Source: Imbricaverruca yamaguchii
Taxonomy: Eukaryota > Arthropoda > Thecostraca > Neoverrucidae
Reading direction: 5' to 3'
Length of the DNA stretch: 64,000 nucleotides
Assembly (NCBI GenBank): GCA_034440575.1
Contig: JAOTOL010001501.1
Location: forward strand, 767,001 to 831,000
Position 1 is the first letter of the stretch. Every line of letters starts with the position of its first letter. Shown here in pieces: positions 33,089-46,240 of the stretch. Under the pieces are notes generated by a model, which had not been told where the DNA came from, searched no databases, and was given only the letters and a program-made list of their open reading frames with translations. Both the position numbers and the translations under genes were made by a program.

Positions 33089-35599
33089 GCAGGAGCAGAT
33101 TCCGTTCCTGAAGGTACTTCGCTCGTGATATTCGAATCGTTGGAAATACGAAACTTGACCTTGCTGATTTGTCCTAACGGGTTTTGTTATATTGTGCCAA
33201 TATGGGTCGCACGTTCCGGGAAGCATCCAGAGGAGGATCTACCGAAGCACTTTCGGCATCCGTAAGTTCTCTGGTGTTGCGTTGGGCTTTCCCTATCAGT
33301 TGGTCTTCCCTATCCCTATTCCCTCAACTCCTGTTCCCCTACGGAGGAACGGGAGTGGAGTTAGGTGAAGCATCTCTCCACCAGCTCGGAAAATTGCCAG
33401 CCAATCGTATAAACAGAGCGACCATCTCCGCCGTAATCTTTATCAATGGCCAGACGTTCCACGATGGTCACCTGAGGTCTTATATCACCTGTCTTATCAA
33501 CTTGGAGCTATTTGCGCCAATTTGCATCATTTTGAGAGAATTTCACCTGGATTTTGAGCTCCATGCATCTTGTGTGATACGCCACTCATCGTATACCAAA
33601 GCGAGAAAAGAAAGTGCAAGCGATTTCGACCAATTGGGGTCTGGTCATGACCCACTTGCACAATTACCTTTTTGAAATATGTACAAAATACCTTGAAAAT
33701 ATATTGTTAAAATTATTATTTCAGTTGGTCAGCGAGGAATTATTATCATGTATCCACTTATATTGAGGTTCTGAGATTACAATTTCATGGAGCTGCTCCC
33801 TTGCTGTGAATTATCATCAATAATTAATCACTGAATCATTACTATTAATAGCACCTCAGGAATTGTAAATTGGACAATTTATACACGCATACACATTTTC
33901 AAACCAAACGTCAAAGAGATTGACTACCCTGTGACGTCATGCATGACTGACCCATGGTGAATCGAAACTTCATGTGTTGTTAACCAACGTATAATTCATG
34001 TAGAACAACTTAACCAAAAGTTTGAGCTCCATATCTTTATCGATGCGGGAGATATCGCGATTGTTCGCCAGTTATGGGGAGGGGGCGAAACACAACATCA
34101 ACAGTAAATGTAAGGCTAATAAAGTGCAGTGCTTTGTTGAGCGCGATTGAAAAAAAGATACTACTACGCAATATAGCATTCTCCCCAATGAAGCATGAAA
34201 TGGAACCAAAATATAATTAATTTCATTTCGGACTCGGGCTGTGATGAAAAGCCCATTCCAACAGACTTCTCATTTGGAAGACACGTTTCCATGAATTAAC
34301 TTGAATGCACTCAAAAGAGTTGCGCAATGCCCTTAAAGGACAAACTAGCTTCGTTTTTGTGTTGTGGTAGAGTGATGTCAATGACTTAAATGGCTTGCTT
34401 GACTAGAAATGGCGGACGTGCGTTCATGACCTTCCCACCCTTAGGATGAGCTTTCAAATGGCCTGGATTCCCGAACGCTATGAAACTGCAGTTTTTGCAC
34501 TTCAACTCGCTAATATTTGTTTTGAGCGGGCTGATTACCATAATGTCATGTGAGGTGGTACGGAAGATGCATAATGTACCATAAGTATTTTTTTAAAGAA
34601 AAAGTGAAGCAAGACACTTTAGAGATGACAAATTTAATTTTTTTTCGCAATTTCAAAGGCATGACTGTGTAGTCGGCAAGGAACAAAATTGGGTCGAGTC
34701 ATGTTAGCTCGGATCCAGTCTCTGATGTTAACTCTTTTTGCATTCACGCAAGAGTTAGACCCAGCCAGGGTTTGATGTCCCAAGAAGTGCATGGGGAAAT
34801 AAATGCATGGAGAGACATCGATATAGTCTCTGGAGGAAGCCTGTGGGGACATGTCCCCCAAGTTTTCTTTGATATCATATCAAAGAATCATAATCAAGAA
34901 TAAATCAATAAAAAAACATCATATCATAGTGGCTAATATCAAAGAATGATTATTTGATATCAGCCACTAACCCCATGGCGTTGACTCCTCTCCCGGTATA
35001 TTTGCCCACTACTTCGCCCATGTCGAGAAAGATGTGAGGGAACACAACTTGTCAGAAATTGGTATGTTCAACTTGCAGCTTGCCAAATGTTGGTGGCATT
35101 ATCATCTCCTTTTCGCTCTGAAAGTTGTTGGTGGATGCCTGCGTTCAATGGCTGATGCAGGATTCGGCCAGGGGGTGGCCATGCAGAATTGTGATGTCCC
35201 CTGGACTTGCGTGGCTCTATCGTTACTTTTTGTGTTCATGGGGAGGAGATCGCTCCGAAGATGCCTAGGCTGCATTGCAGGTAACATCCTACCATAAATG
35301 TTGTCAGTCTTTGGGTTTGTTGGCGTCGAAACAGTGTGCATAGTGCATTTTTCAGTCAATCCAAACCGCTTGGACCTTGCACTTAGACTTCGACGTCCCC
35401 TCCGTCGGCCCATGCGTAGGCACACACAAGAGGGCAAGGGGTACGTGCAAGTGTTTTCTCGTAGCATCGGAAGGGACCCATTCGAGGGGTGAAAAAAAAA
35501 CGTTCGATATTCATAATATGACAATCACCCCAAGGCCAATTTCGTTTTCTGAACGCCAACAAAAAATGACTGTAAAGGGGTCAGTGAGAACTAATAGGC
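33087..35599. other. Intergenic stretch, no gene
   Basis: A 163-codon open frame at 33184-33675 shows no domain, leader or repeat and is not accepted. A 43-bp near-perfect palindrome is at 34927-34969 (TAGTGGCTAATATCAAA with one mismatch in the mirror arm). Confidence 0.4.
34927..34969. repeat. 43-bp near-perfect inverted repeat
   Basis: Arms of 17 bp (tagtggctaatatcaaa and tttgatatcagccacta) with one mismatch and a 9-nt loop. Similar gatatcatatcaaagaat motifs lie within the preceding 70 bp. Confidence 0.85.
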
Positions 35600-36445
35600 A
35601 CCTAGAAACCTGACGGCCCCTGCCCCACTCGAGAGCTGGTGGAAGAGCTTGAAGGGACACAAGGGACACTGATAGCTTGAGAGGTTTGATGGAGACCAAG
35701 GGACGGCGTGAAAGTCTCCTGGGCCGATATGAGGGGCCCCTGGTGGACCAACGTCAGGGACCCTCAGATTGAAAGAGAACTCCGGACTGATGTAGACTGT
35801 ACGAGTCGATGGAGGGCGTCCAAGGACAAAAACTGAGAACCTCGGGCAGGGCCAAAGTGAAAGGTCTGTAGGTGGATGGAGGGGTCCCTGGTCAGTTGAC
35901 GCTCCTGGGCTGAGAGAAACGGCCCCAGACAGTAAAAAAAATCCTGGAGCCAATGCGGAGGGGCCTTGAGATGACTGAAGAGTCACCTGAACCGACAAAG
36001 AGGTCCCTCGTCTCACAGGAAGGACTCTAGTCATCTGAAATGATCCCGGGTGAACGGAGAGTACCCCGAACCGACACTAAAATACTTGAATCTACTGAGG
36101 GACCCGCGCCAATATGAAGTACCCTGAACTGACGGATGGACCCCGTGTCGTTGAAAGGGCTTTCGGTCTGATGCAGAGGATCCGGACCAGTAAAGGAGGG
36201 CCCTGCACCAATCAAGAGGGCTCCTGGACAGACGGAAAGGACACTTGGTCATCGGCAAGGGCCCAGGGTCATTGGAGAAGGCCCGAGCATCTATGCAAGC
36301 GTTAATGAGCCGTCAGGGGGCACAAGCAGATATGAAGGGCCCTGTACTGGTGGAGAGGCCTTGGGTCATTGGAAGGGCTCTTGACCTGATGGGGAAGGCC
36401 CCAGAAAGTGAAGAGTACACCTGAGCCAGCGGTGAGGCCTCCTAA
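35600..36445 (+). repeat. Degenerate ~20-21-bp tandem array, about 40 units
   Basis: Units of 18-23 bp follow a loose pattern gg-acc-ga-tgaa-gaggg-cccct, for example ggaccagtaaaggagggccct, gcaccaatcaagagggctcct, ggacagacggaaaggacactt and gaactgacggatggaccccgt. Pairwise identity is low but the register holds across more than 800 bp. Confidence 0.75.
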
Positions 36446-36519
36446 GTTGTCACTGTCCATAACACTCAAAAAGGGCAAGTCTGCTAGGAGCCCTTATGTG
36501 TGTGCCACCTAAGGAAAAT

Positions 36520-36745
36520 TACGCGTACGCCTCTAGGTCCAGGAATAATTCATATCGGCTATGGACCCTCTGTAATCCCTAGGCACCCCCTCCTTCGGCT
36601 CAGTGACCGTTTCCGTCGGCTCAAGCTCTTTTATTTGGCTCAGTGGCCCTCTTTACTGGTCCGGCCCTCGTCGAGCTCTCTTGTCATCCCACTCCCCTTG
36701 GTTCCCTTCGTGGACCAAGAGGACGACCCTATCCCCTGGATCACC
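36520..36745 (-). repeat. Degenerate ~21-bp array in reverse orientation
   Basis: ggctcagtggccctctttact, ggtccggccctcgtcgagctc and similar units are reverse complements of the upstream pattern (compare gaccagtaaaggagggccc at 36187). The array thus inverts across about 75 bp of other sequence. Confidence 0.6.
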
Positions 36746-38209
36746 CATTTTCAGCGTTTAATTCGTGCGGGACCCGTGTTAACGGAGCTCGGTTCATACC
36801 AGCCCATGTGTATGTTCCTCGACAATTCGCATACAAACGATCCTTTACTGCCTGATTTCAGAACCTGGCAATCAAGAGATACCCCAAGACATAAGTGACC
36901 GAATGCATGTGAAACATACCATTCATATATCGAAATTTCCGCTCCGACAATGAAAAGCAGCCTCAAGCTTTAGCTTCATTTGACGACAGTTGCGCTTTCT
37001 CGCCACCAGGGCGGCAGCACCGGCGTGTGATAAAGCAGCGCACGGTCGGACACCGGACACACTCGGCTCGGAGCGCGGTGGAAAGTCGCGCGGGATTGTG
37101 ACGGTTGCTGTCGTGTGGGCCACCCAGCGGTTACGACTCGCCCGCGCAGGATACTGTAATGGCTCGTAAGTTGTCCATTCCAGCATTCCAGCATAGGAGT
37201 AGACGTGACTGGCGGCAGCTCGCCGGCCACAGAACAGCCGGCTCTCTGGCCGCCACTGTTTACCGGCACCGGCTCAACCGTCGGCGCATCGTGCCGGCGC
37301 CACATATACGCTTCCTGGCGGACACTGTAGGCTCGCAGACACCACTGCGTCTCCCTTCCCCAGGGTAATACGCAACATTTACATAGCTTGTATGCGTCTA
37401 CATATCCTTTTAATCAACGTAAATGGCATGTGAAATATTATGAGCAGCAAAGCATTTTGTGGTTGTGTCAGAAAATGAAAAGGAAAAGATGCCTCCAATG
37501 AACAGTAAGCACACCAGGACAGGACAAATCTTGTGATTTTCTCGACACTTTGGGATATTTGGAATCCTCTCTTGATGATTGGTCCTCTCCTTATGTTTGA
37601 AGTCGTTCTACGGTCTCCAAAATAGTTGACCGTCCCACTATGGACAACAGGCCGTGCAATTGTGTAGGCTACACACCTGGATATTTTCTAGCTCTGTTGT
37701 GCGCATAGATTGCAGTTGTTCTCGGAGGTCTCCGACTGCCTTCCATTGAAATCGTGCAATTATCAAGCGACGCTACATATGGTTTTCACAGCCATTGGTA
37801 CAGGAAGTATACCGGCTTTGTATTTAAAATTGAAAACTAAGCATGTGCCTTTTGTGCCAGCTCTCGCCCACCCACCATCAAAACCATGCTGACAACACCA
37901 TGGGTGTCGTCAGCATGCGTTTGATAGGACACGTGCCCCTCAATTTTGGCTTTGCCCCCAAATGACTTCAACTTTTAGCATGGGATCCTAGCATGGGATG
38001 GCGTTTGCCTTCTCCCGAGGGGCATTGCTTTAATGAATTATGCACCCCAATAGTTTTCAGAAAGCAACACCTCTGATTGCCACCCTGCCCAGCGTAGGAG
38101 AGTTGTGACGCCCTTGCCATTTTCAAACAGAGACTGCTTCCAGTTGGGCTCATGATCTCAAACGTCAATTACTCTGCAAAGGTCAATTACTTTTATTGTC
38201 AGATTAACT
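36746..38209. other. Intergenic stretch, no gene; GC-rich patch and hAT-like debris
   Basis: 36990-37365 is GC-rich without a supported exon. 37885-37917 is a near-perfect 33-bp palindrome (catgctgacaacacc / ggtgtcgtcagcatg). 37920-38085 resembles the hAT-like fragments at 13.0 and 14.8 kb (ttggctttgccccc). Confidence 0.45.
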
Positions 38210-38507
38210 GAATTATCCGCCACTCTACCACACTCTGAGCTACCCGCCACTCTACTACACTCTGAGTTATCTGCCACTCTACCACACTCTGAGTTATCCG
38301 CCACTCTACCGCACTCTGAGTTATCCGCCACTCTACCGCACTCTGAGTTATCCGCCACTCTACCGCACTCTGAGTTATCCGCCACTCTACCGCACTCTGA
38401 GTTATCCGCCACTCTACCGCACTCTGAGTTATCCGCCACTCTACCGCACTCTGAGTTATCCGCCACTATACCGCACTCTGAGTTATCCGCCACTTTACCA
38501 TGACCAT
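38210..38507 (-). repeat. 27-bp minisatellite
   Basis: About 11 copies of a 27-bp unit (ccgccactctaccgcactct + gagttat). Being a multiple of three it gives an artefactual RVADNSECG repeat on the minus strand. Confidence 0.97.
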
Positions 38508-39699
38508 CAGTGGCCTTCTGCACCAATAAGCGAAATTAATTGCGGATACTTCACAACGTGGGGAAAAGCGGGATACCTTCTTCTGGCGCACAGACGGACC
38601 TGGCAGTGCATCTTCACGTTTGTCACCATAAGGTCGGTAAAAATATTCCATCAGCTATATAAAGCGGAGCGCGTCATCACACGCCGTGTCTCGGTGGTCA
38701 TGCAAACACTTTCAGAGGCTGCACCAACACGGGAGAGTACGAGAAAGGCTATATAGAATGTTCCTGACATTATCCGAAGCTGACTGGACACTGCATGCAC
38801 CAGTCTCATTGGCTATTACACAAATCACTAAATTACATCTGCCAAATCTACCAACAAATTGCATCAGTTTGTACACGGGTAGGTACTAAAAATTAATTCG
38901 GACTTTCCATGACCAGTCAGCCTCTTATGGGGCTTATGGACTAACGTGGGATGCAGGTGCGGACCTCATGTCTGAACCTGAATTGTTTGTGAACTTACCC
39001 AATGCGTCCGAAGGAACATTCTTGTATTTCTAAATCGCTTACGCCTACACACCCATCGTCATAGATAATTGAAATGCCGTGTTCAATTAGATAGAACGTT
39101 GCTACGGTTCATGTATCTCGCTCCGAGATGTATCGTTGTGGATCGACTGAGCCTTGTGCTAATTTCAAGCCGGCTCAGCTACTGTCCTGTAACCATTGAT
39201 ACCTGTAAGTTTGTGATTACGGATTCTGCTGCCACTCAGTATCCGAGATGTGAAAGCCAGTAAAATAACTATCAGTGTCAGTAGGGTACAGTGGTCAATG
39301 GTCAGTAGGGTTCAGTATGCAACATTCAAAGGATTACACCTATGATTTGAGGAAACACGCATATAATCCGTGAGAGGCAGACCACGCAAATTCTAGGTAC
39401 AGTATGTTCACTAAGAATGTGTCATGACGCTGTTTTAGGAGTATTACGAAGGGCAATTAGATTGAATGTGCATATCAATCAGTCAAATATGCATTGCCTT
39501 CACTGCCTGTACAACCAATGTACTTTCAAGCATGCGTGCGAAGCCAAAGTGATTCTGAATAGGCTACGATCACTAAATTACTAAATTGCAATACTTAATA
39601 CAGAAATAAAAGCATCATCTCACCCTGGCACTAAAATTAAGATTCCGTGATAGAAACCAAGCACCAGCCACTTCTCACCCGGCACGGATGAGAGTGCTC
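38508..39699. other. Intergenic stretch, no gene
   Basis: No exon, RNA gene or repeat of note could be supported. Confidence 0.5.
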
Positions 39700-40492
39700 G
39701 CTGGGTGTGAGGTTTGTGGTGTGCTGCGGTTTGAAGTCTGTGGTGAGCTGCGGTGTGAGTTCTGTGGTGAGCTGCGGTGTGAGGTCTGTGGTGAGCTGTG
39801 ATGCGGGGTCTCTGGTGAGCTGCGGTGTGAGGTCTGTGGTGAGCTGCGGTGTGAGGTCTGTGGTGAGCTGCGGTTTGAAGTCTGTGGTGAGCTGCGGTGT
39901 GAGGTCTGTGGTGAGCTGCGGTGTGAGGTCTGTGGTGAGCTGCGGTGTGAGGTCTGTGGTGAGCTGCGGTGTGAGGTCTGTGGTGAGCTGCGGTGTGAGG
40001 TCTGTGGTGAGCTGCGGTGTGAGGTCTGTGGTGAGCTGTGATGCGGGGTCTCTGGTGAGCTGCGGTGTGAGGCCTGTGTCGAGCTGCGGTGTGAGGTCTG
40101 TGGTGAGCTGCGGTGTGAGGTCTGTGGTGAGCTGCGGTGTGAGGTCTGTGGTGAGCTGCGGTGTGAGGTCTGTGGTGAGCTGCGGTGTGAGGCATGTGGC
40201 GAGCTGCGGTGTGAGGTCTGTGGTGAGCTGCGGTTTGAAGTCTGTGGTGAGCTGCGGTGTGAGTTCTGTGGTGAGCTGCGGTGTGAGTTCTGTGGTGAGC
40301 TGTGGTGTGAGGTCTGTGGTGAGCTGCGGTATGAGTTCTGTGGTGAGCTGCGGTGTGAGTTCTGTGGTGAGCTGTGGTGTGAGGTCTGTGGTGAGCTGCG
40401 GTGTGAGGTCTGTGGTGAGCTGCGGTGTGAGGTCTGTGGTGAGCTGCGGTGTGAGGTCTGTGGTGAGCTGCGGTGTGAGGTCTGCGGTGAGA
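39700..40492 (+). repeat. 24-bp minisatellite, ~33 copies
   Basis: Unit ggtgagctgcggtgtgaggtctgt (shown here as ggtgagctgcgg + tgtgaggtctgt), about 33 copies. Variants (tttgaagtc, tgtgatgcggggtctc) recur in blocks (39796-39819 and 40036-40059), showing segmental duplication of higher-order groups. All frames are open on both strands; the 270-380-codon frames are artefacts. Confidence 0.97.
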
Positions 40493-42565
40493 TTCCCGCA
40501 CGCCAGATACATCCAGCATATTTTTCTTTGAACAATGTTTGAGACATCACTCCACGAAGAATATTGGAATAACCAGTTACAAACATTACAATTTGAAAAA
40601 CACACATCTCACTTTGAGTGAATAAAAGTGAGGAAATCCGAAAGCGAAGCGCCGTAACAGCGTGACTGTCGGGCCGGTTGGACCCGGCCGCCTGGGTAAG
40701 CTTTTTGTGCCGTATGCACGGCTGTCGACTAGCTTCAGGTTCGTCCTCGCTCGTAACCGCTGAAGGGCTGCCAGAAGTAAAAAGAAACACACAAACGACA
40801 CCTAATAGAGTTGGCACCGCCAGTCAGAGAAGTCGAACTTCCAACTCATTGGTGGCATAGTGGATGTTTCCCTTGACGGGCTTATCACGAGTAATGGCGT
40901 CACTGAGGAAAAGGTATGAAACCTCAGAACCTGCGATATACCTGCGATTCCACATCGTAAATCGCATTCAAAATTTCGTAATCAAAATTGTGTTCGGTAT
41001 GTAAACTCCAACGCATTACGCATGAGTGTACACATATCCTGGACCAACACCGCCCAAGATCAGGCCCACCATGGACTAGAATTAGCCCACGAGTAGGCCC
41101 ACCCTGGACTAGAACTAGTCCACCATCAGGTTCACCCTGAACCTCCTGGTTCAGGGTGGACCTGACCAGCCCTCGATTAGGCCCAGTACAAACCATTCAT
41201 TGTGCCAGGTGCCAGAATAAGCTCTAAATCACTCTTAATGTGAAAAATCGGAAACGGTCTTCCGCATCTTATCAAAAGTGCGAAGATAGTACGGCATTTC
41301 AAGGAATGCCCTCCTGGCATACATACCTCACAGAGACGATGTACAATTCCACTACTGCACAAGCCCTGTCTCTGACACGCATGGTGCCAGCGCTCTGATC
41401 TTGGCGTTGCCAGCGGCCAGCTCCGTGTCTGCGGAAATACAGGTGGCCGAGTATCACTGAGGCATCAGAGCTTCAGCTGAATTGTTACTGCACACAAGCT
41501 GTGGATGGGGCATCATCTGGCCAAGTAACATCAATGCATCAAAGCATTCATCTGAGTTGTTACTGCCGATAGTGCGCATACGCTATAGTTGGGAGCATAG
41601 GTTGGCCAATTATCAACAAGGCATCAAGGAATGTAGCTCTGCTACTGCTGATGGCACGCATCAGGGGCTGTCGGCCCAGTTCCTCACCTGAGAAGAGCTG
41701 GGAAGTATTTTGTATATTATTTACATAAAATGATGCTTTCATCGACTGGATAATAGCACACACGAAAAACTGGAAACAAATATGCATTGGGAACTCATGG
41801 TTATGGTCAAAATTGACGTTCATTTACATTTACACCATTTACATCTTAGCTTTCAAACAGCTCTATCACCGGTCGACAGAGGCTAGCCTCTCGCGCATAT
41901 CGCCATATAGTAAGTTTTCGTTTCATAACAAGCGCAGGGTAGGCCGAGGCCCCCAAATATTGTTTGACAATCGGTGACGTCACATGGGCTGCACAATTGT
42001 TCAGTCCCGTAGGCGCTTCAGCGAAATTTCCGTGTTTTCTACACGATATTTCCGATCTTAAATACCATCGATATGGGATAAAATGTGGTTAGTTTGAAAG
42101 CTTGAATAATCTTGTCCACGAATATGAGCCATATTTTCCCTAACACCAGGACTTTTCGCTTAGACCCACGCTGACTGCATACATGTCAAGCGCCGCAGGA
42201 ATCACGCGGTGCCACGGATAAGTAGCAGTATGATGAGACAGTCCAACTGAAGATCACAGCCGGGTAGGAGGGGTAGGAACAAGTAAGAGATAACTGTTGT
42301 AACATAATTCCTCCCCACTCGGTGCAGGGTCGCAAACAAGAGTGAGGGTGCTGTGGGCATGCGCTCCCATCGAAAGGTGGTACCCATCCGGCCAGGAAAG
42401 GCGCCAACATTATATTTAGGCTACCGGCGGAGGCACCTATCCTGGCTGGAATCGCACGCCGTTATCACCCATGTACAGATACGGCACCTGTAGCTAGTTT
42501 TCAGGACTGGTTTCCATTTCTCATTAATATACGTCTAGACCAAGCGTGTTCCTTTTGTATATTTC

Positions 42566-42597
<32 letters not shown>

Positions 42598-43057
42598 CTA
42601 TATATCCATAATATATGTGTGTATGTGCCAGCTATTTCGAGTTATGAAATGGAAATATATGAACACCTCAATGATGCCTTACATATGAAACATTCCCAGC
42701 AATTTCGGAAGCATTTGAACACGAGGGAGAGGATTGAAATCCACTGACTATGGAACGATGATGGTAAGTTTGGCACCTTGCAGCGCCAAAATAAGTTTTC
42801 CATACTCATCATAACATAAAATAATAATGGGTACTCATGAAAAATACTGGTCGAAATCCGGCGATTTGCTTCTGCCTCACCTCACTTGGGTGCCACGGAC
42901 CGTCCCTGGCGCGCATAAGCTATGGATGGAAACATACGTGTAGCTTCCTATGCATGTGTAGTACTTCGCTCCCCCACCCCACCTTTCTGTCAATCTATTT
43001 TTTCATTAGCTACATATTTTAACGTGGAACCATATGAAGAACCCACCAAGGTACTTT
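40493..43057. other. Intergenic stretch, no gene
   Basis: A short tandem repeat with ccaccctggactagaa-type units and a 12-bp hairpin (caccctgaacc / ggttcagggtg) lies at 41040-41165. A (TA)n(TG)n run is at 42566-42597. No coding exon is supported. Confidence 0.5.
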
Positions 43058-44145
43058 ATAACCCGGTCTCTCCGGTCTGGTCTCTCCGGTCAGATCCTCA
43101 CACCCCGTCCCGGGGGGTTGTGCGGGGGGTGGGGGTGGGGGTGATAGGAACCCCCTCTAATATTCCAAATAAGCGTCGCACGAAAACGAAAGGGGTGTCA
43201 TCGGAAAGCAGACACCACCCCGAAAAGAAATTTCCCCAAAAAGTGACGTCACTAGGGTCTATATTTGCACAACTTGCATCATGGTTTTGGCTGTTCCGTG
43301 TGAGCCACAAACGCTTGCTCAAAAAACTATCACTAGTCATTTACCGTCAGGACCCGAAAACATCCTTCATCATCATGAAAACAATATGCAAAGCGACAAT
43401 GACCACATGAAACATCCCAATGTAGTGTAAAAAATCGCATCCAGACACGGGAGCTGCAGCATCGAAAGAAAACGGAAGAGGTGACATCAAAGCGCTCGAC
43501 GAGTAAGATCTGAAACCGCCCCAAAAATTTGTATCCCCAAAAATTGACGTCAGTTGGGGCATCTAGGTGATCACGACTTACATCATGTTTTTGGCTCTGG
43601 GGAGTTAATTTTGGGGATATTTTAAAGACAAAGATTATTTGTAATCAGAAATGGTAGGCGAAATCGACCATGGCCCTAAAGTGTTCTGCTCACCCAAAAA
43701 TAAATATTTTCTTTTTCATCGCATTTTCTCAATTTTGGTTGTTAAATTTGCTTTAATTTGTCTTTTTCTAATGGATTGAGCGGACCGCAAAGCGTTGTTC
43801 AAAGTAATCTTGCCATCATATAAAATGCTTAATTTAGCCAGAATCTTTTGTTTAAACACAATGGGCAAATATACAAAATTATACCTCATTAAAAAAAACC
43901 TCTGGTGCGTTTCGTTGGATCCCCAAAGCTAAGCAAGCAATAAAAGTTTGATGCAAGTATATTTAACTACTAAAACGTAACTACCGAATGAACTTTTTTG
44001 GTCGTGACCTCACTTGACCTTCAATATCTCGTTGGCCGTGTAAGACCAGACCTAAAAATATTCCCACAACATGCCAAATTCATGTGGAAAAGGGCGTACA
44101 AAGTTGCTGTGCGCTGCCTTGCGCCACTTTGTAACAGCTCTTTGC
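43058..44145 (+). repeat. Dispersed repeat family R1, long copy with internal duplication
   Basis: Shares ordered blocks with 52928-53720: cagatcctcaca-cccgtcccgggg, aagcgtcgcacg, gcgctcgacgagta, cccaaaa-ttgacgtca, acttacatcatgttt-tggctctggg, aatcagaaatgg, and ccaaaaataa. The segment around gacgtca/catcatg occurs twice within this copy (about 43200-43300 and 43500-43620). It encodes nothing recognisable. The class is unknown. Confidence 0.8.
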
Positions 44146-44349
44146 TGAAAAACTGAAGAGTGGATGGAAAAGACCCCACCCTCGAGGCGGGCGGTTTAAT
44201 GCTCGGTCTTAGATTGTCGAACATTAGAAGAATGGATGTTACGTGGTACGGACTGCGAACATCGAAGGAAAACTGAGAAATGCAAAGCAAGTTATTGTGT
44301 ACAATGAGCAATGTTTAAAAGAATGCCGGCTTAGATCAATGCACGAAAT

Positions 44350-44356
44350 CTATATA

Positions 44357-44443
<87 letters not shown>

Positions 44444-44474
44444 GTATATATATATATATGTATATAAATATATA
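44350..44474. repeat. (TA)n microsatellite
   Basis: About 120 bp of AT dinucleotide with tgta and acat interruptions, immediately upstream of the LINE fragment. It is a plausible insertion target for the retrotransposon. Confidence 0.97.
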
Positions 44475-46240
44475 ACTAGGAACTGTAATGGGGACCGTAA
44501 AAAGTTCTTTAGTTTCTACAAGCTGAGTAAAGTTTCTAGCACAATTGGTCCACTGGAAGTAAATGGGACTACATTGGGTGAGGATAGTGAGATGGTTGAG
44601 TACCTGAACAAGCAGTTTAAATCAGTGTTTACATTGGAAGATATGACCAATCTGCCGACCGTACACCATGGTTCAGTGACATGTGATCTGATAAATTATG
44701 TTGATTTCATTGATAGTGATGTTGTTTACAATCATATCAGGAAAATAAAGTCAAACAAGGCAGCAGTACCTGATGAAATTTGTCCTAGGGTATTGCGGGA
44801 AGCTGAAAAGGGAACTGGCAGTTCTACTTCTTAATATTTTGTAGATCAGTTCCAAAAAATGAAATTCCAACCGATTGGAAAAGTGCAAATGTAGTTCCTA
44901 TTTTCAAGAAAGGAGAAAGAGGGAAAGTTGAAAACTATAGGCCAGTAAGTCTCACATCCCTATTCTGCAAGGTACTCGAATCAATTACCAAGGATAGAAT
45001 AGTTACTTATCTGGAAGGTAACAGATCGATTCAAGATACTCAACATGGGTTTAGAAAAGGACGATCGTGTCTCACAAATCTCTTGCACTTTTTGAACTTC
45101 GCCACAGAACAATTTGATATGGAAATTCAGGTTGCTGTAGCTTATCTTGACTTTAGTAAGGCCTTTGACAAGATACCCCATACACGGTTAATGATACAGC
45201 TTCAGGCCCATGGTATTGCAGGTAGCATCTTAAAATGGATAGAGTTGTGGCTTTCAGAGAGACAGCAAAGAGATTGCTAAATTGTGCAAAGTCATCATGA
45301 CAAAATGTTCTTAGTGAAGTCGCCCAGGGGTCAGTACTGGGGCCACTACTGTTCATTGTATTTGTAAATAACATTGAAAGTGGCCTAAGCAGTAACGTTT
45401 TGAAATTTGCGATTTATTTGAAGGTCTTTAGGGCAATAACAGGTCAAAATGAGCATATCTCGCTGCAAAAAGACTTAGACGAACTTGTGAAGTGGTCCGA
45501 AGAATGGCAAATGAAATTTAATTTTGATAAGTGTAAAATCGTGCATGTAGGTAAGCAGCATATGAAGGCCCCATACTTGATGGGTGGCAAAGTGCTATCA
45601 GTGACTCAACGGGAGAAGGATTTAGGTATTATTCTAAACACAAAATTTGGGGCATCAGAACAGACTAAGGAAGCCTGGAAGAAGGCACTGAGAATGCTCG
45701 GGGAAATAAATAGGAATGTATCATACAGAACTGAGGAAGTCATCAGGAAGCTTTAGTGTGCATATGTCAGGCCACATTTGGAATACTGCATCCAAGCTTG
45801 GTCTCCTAGCTATGAAAAAGATTGTTGGCTTTTAGAGAGAGAGAGTGTAAAAGAGGGCTACAAAGATGGTTAATGGTATAAGCAACCTGGCATATGAGGA
45901 AAGATTGAAGAAATTGAATATGTTTTCACTTAGATATAGAAGGCTGAGAGGAGATCTCATCGGGATCTTTAAATTTGTCCATGGTCTGGTGAGGGGATAT
46001 CTTGGGGAAATGTTTGAAGTTAACAGAAATGATGCAATTAGAGGTCATAAATTCAAAATTAAAGTTAACCACAGCAGAACAAGGTTGAGACAGGCTTTCT
46101 TCACCAACAGGGTAGTAGAAAACTGGAACCAGCTGCCAGAAAATATTGTCAGTAGTAGCACATTGAACATCTTTAAAAACAGCATAGACAATCATTATAA
46201 GAATAGATGGCTTGCTTTTCAGTATTACAGGGAGGGCTGA
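44475..46240 (+). pseudogene. CR1-like ORF2 (reverse transcriptase and C-terminal domain), broken
   Basis: Recognisable blocks in order: linker with NKQFKSVFT and [17 protein letters not shown] (44.6-44.8 kb); WKSANVVPIFKKG and ENYRPVSLTSLFCKVLE (44.88-44.98 kb); HGFRKGRSCLTNLL; motif A, AYLDFSKAFDKIPH (about 45139-45180); stop at 45280; motif B, QGSVLGPLLFIVFVNNI (about 45325-45373). Motif C should read FADD but is FAIY (about 45405), losing both catalytic aspartates. The C-terminal part has LDELVKWSEEWQMKFNFDKC, VRPHLEYC after a stop, and LKKLNMFSLRYRRLRGDLI and VENWNQLP, typical of CR1-type ORF2 ends. Confidence 0.85.

Noticed and set aside
33184..33675. 163-codon + frame as a possible gene
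   Set aside because: No leader, domain, repeat or splice signals; codon use is not biased as in the real exons.
38210..38507. Possible CRISPR-like array
   Set aside because: Units are head-to-tail without unique spacers, and the genome is eukaryotic.
39620..40817. Frames of 270-380 codons on both strands (RPHTAAHH- and SVVSCGVR-type)
   Set aside because: They come from a 24-bp minisatellite; open frames on both strands at once and no non-repeat domain.
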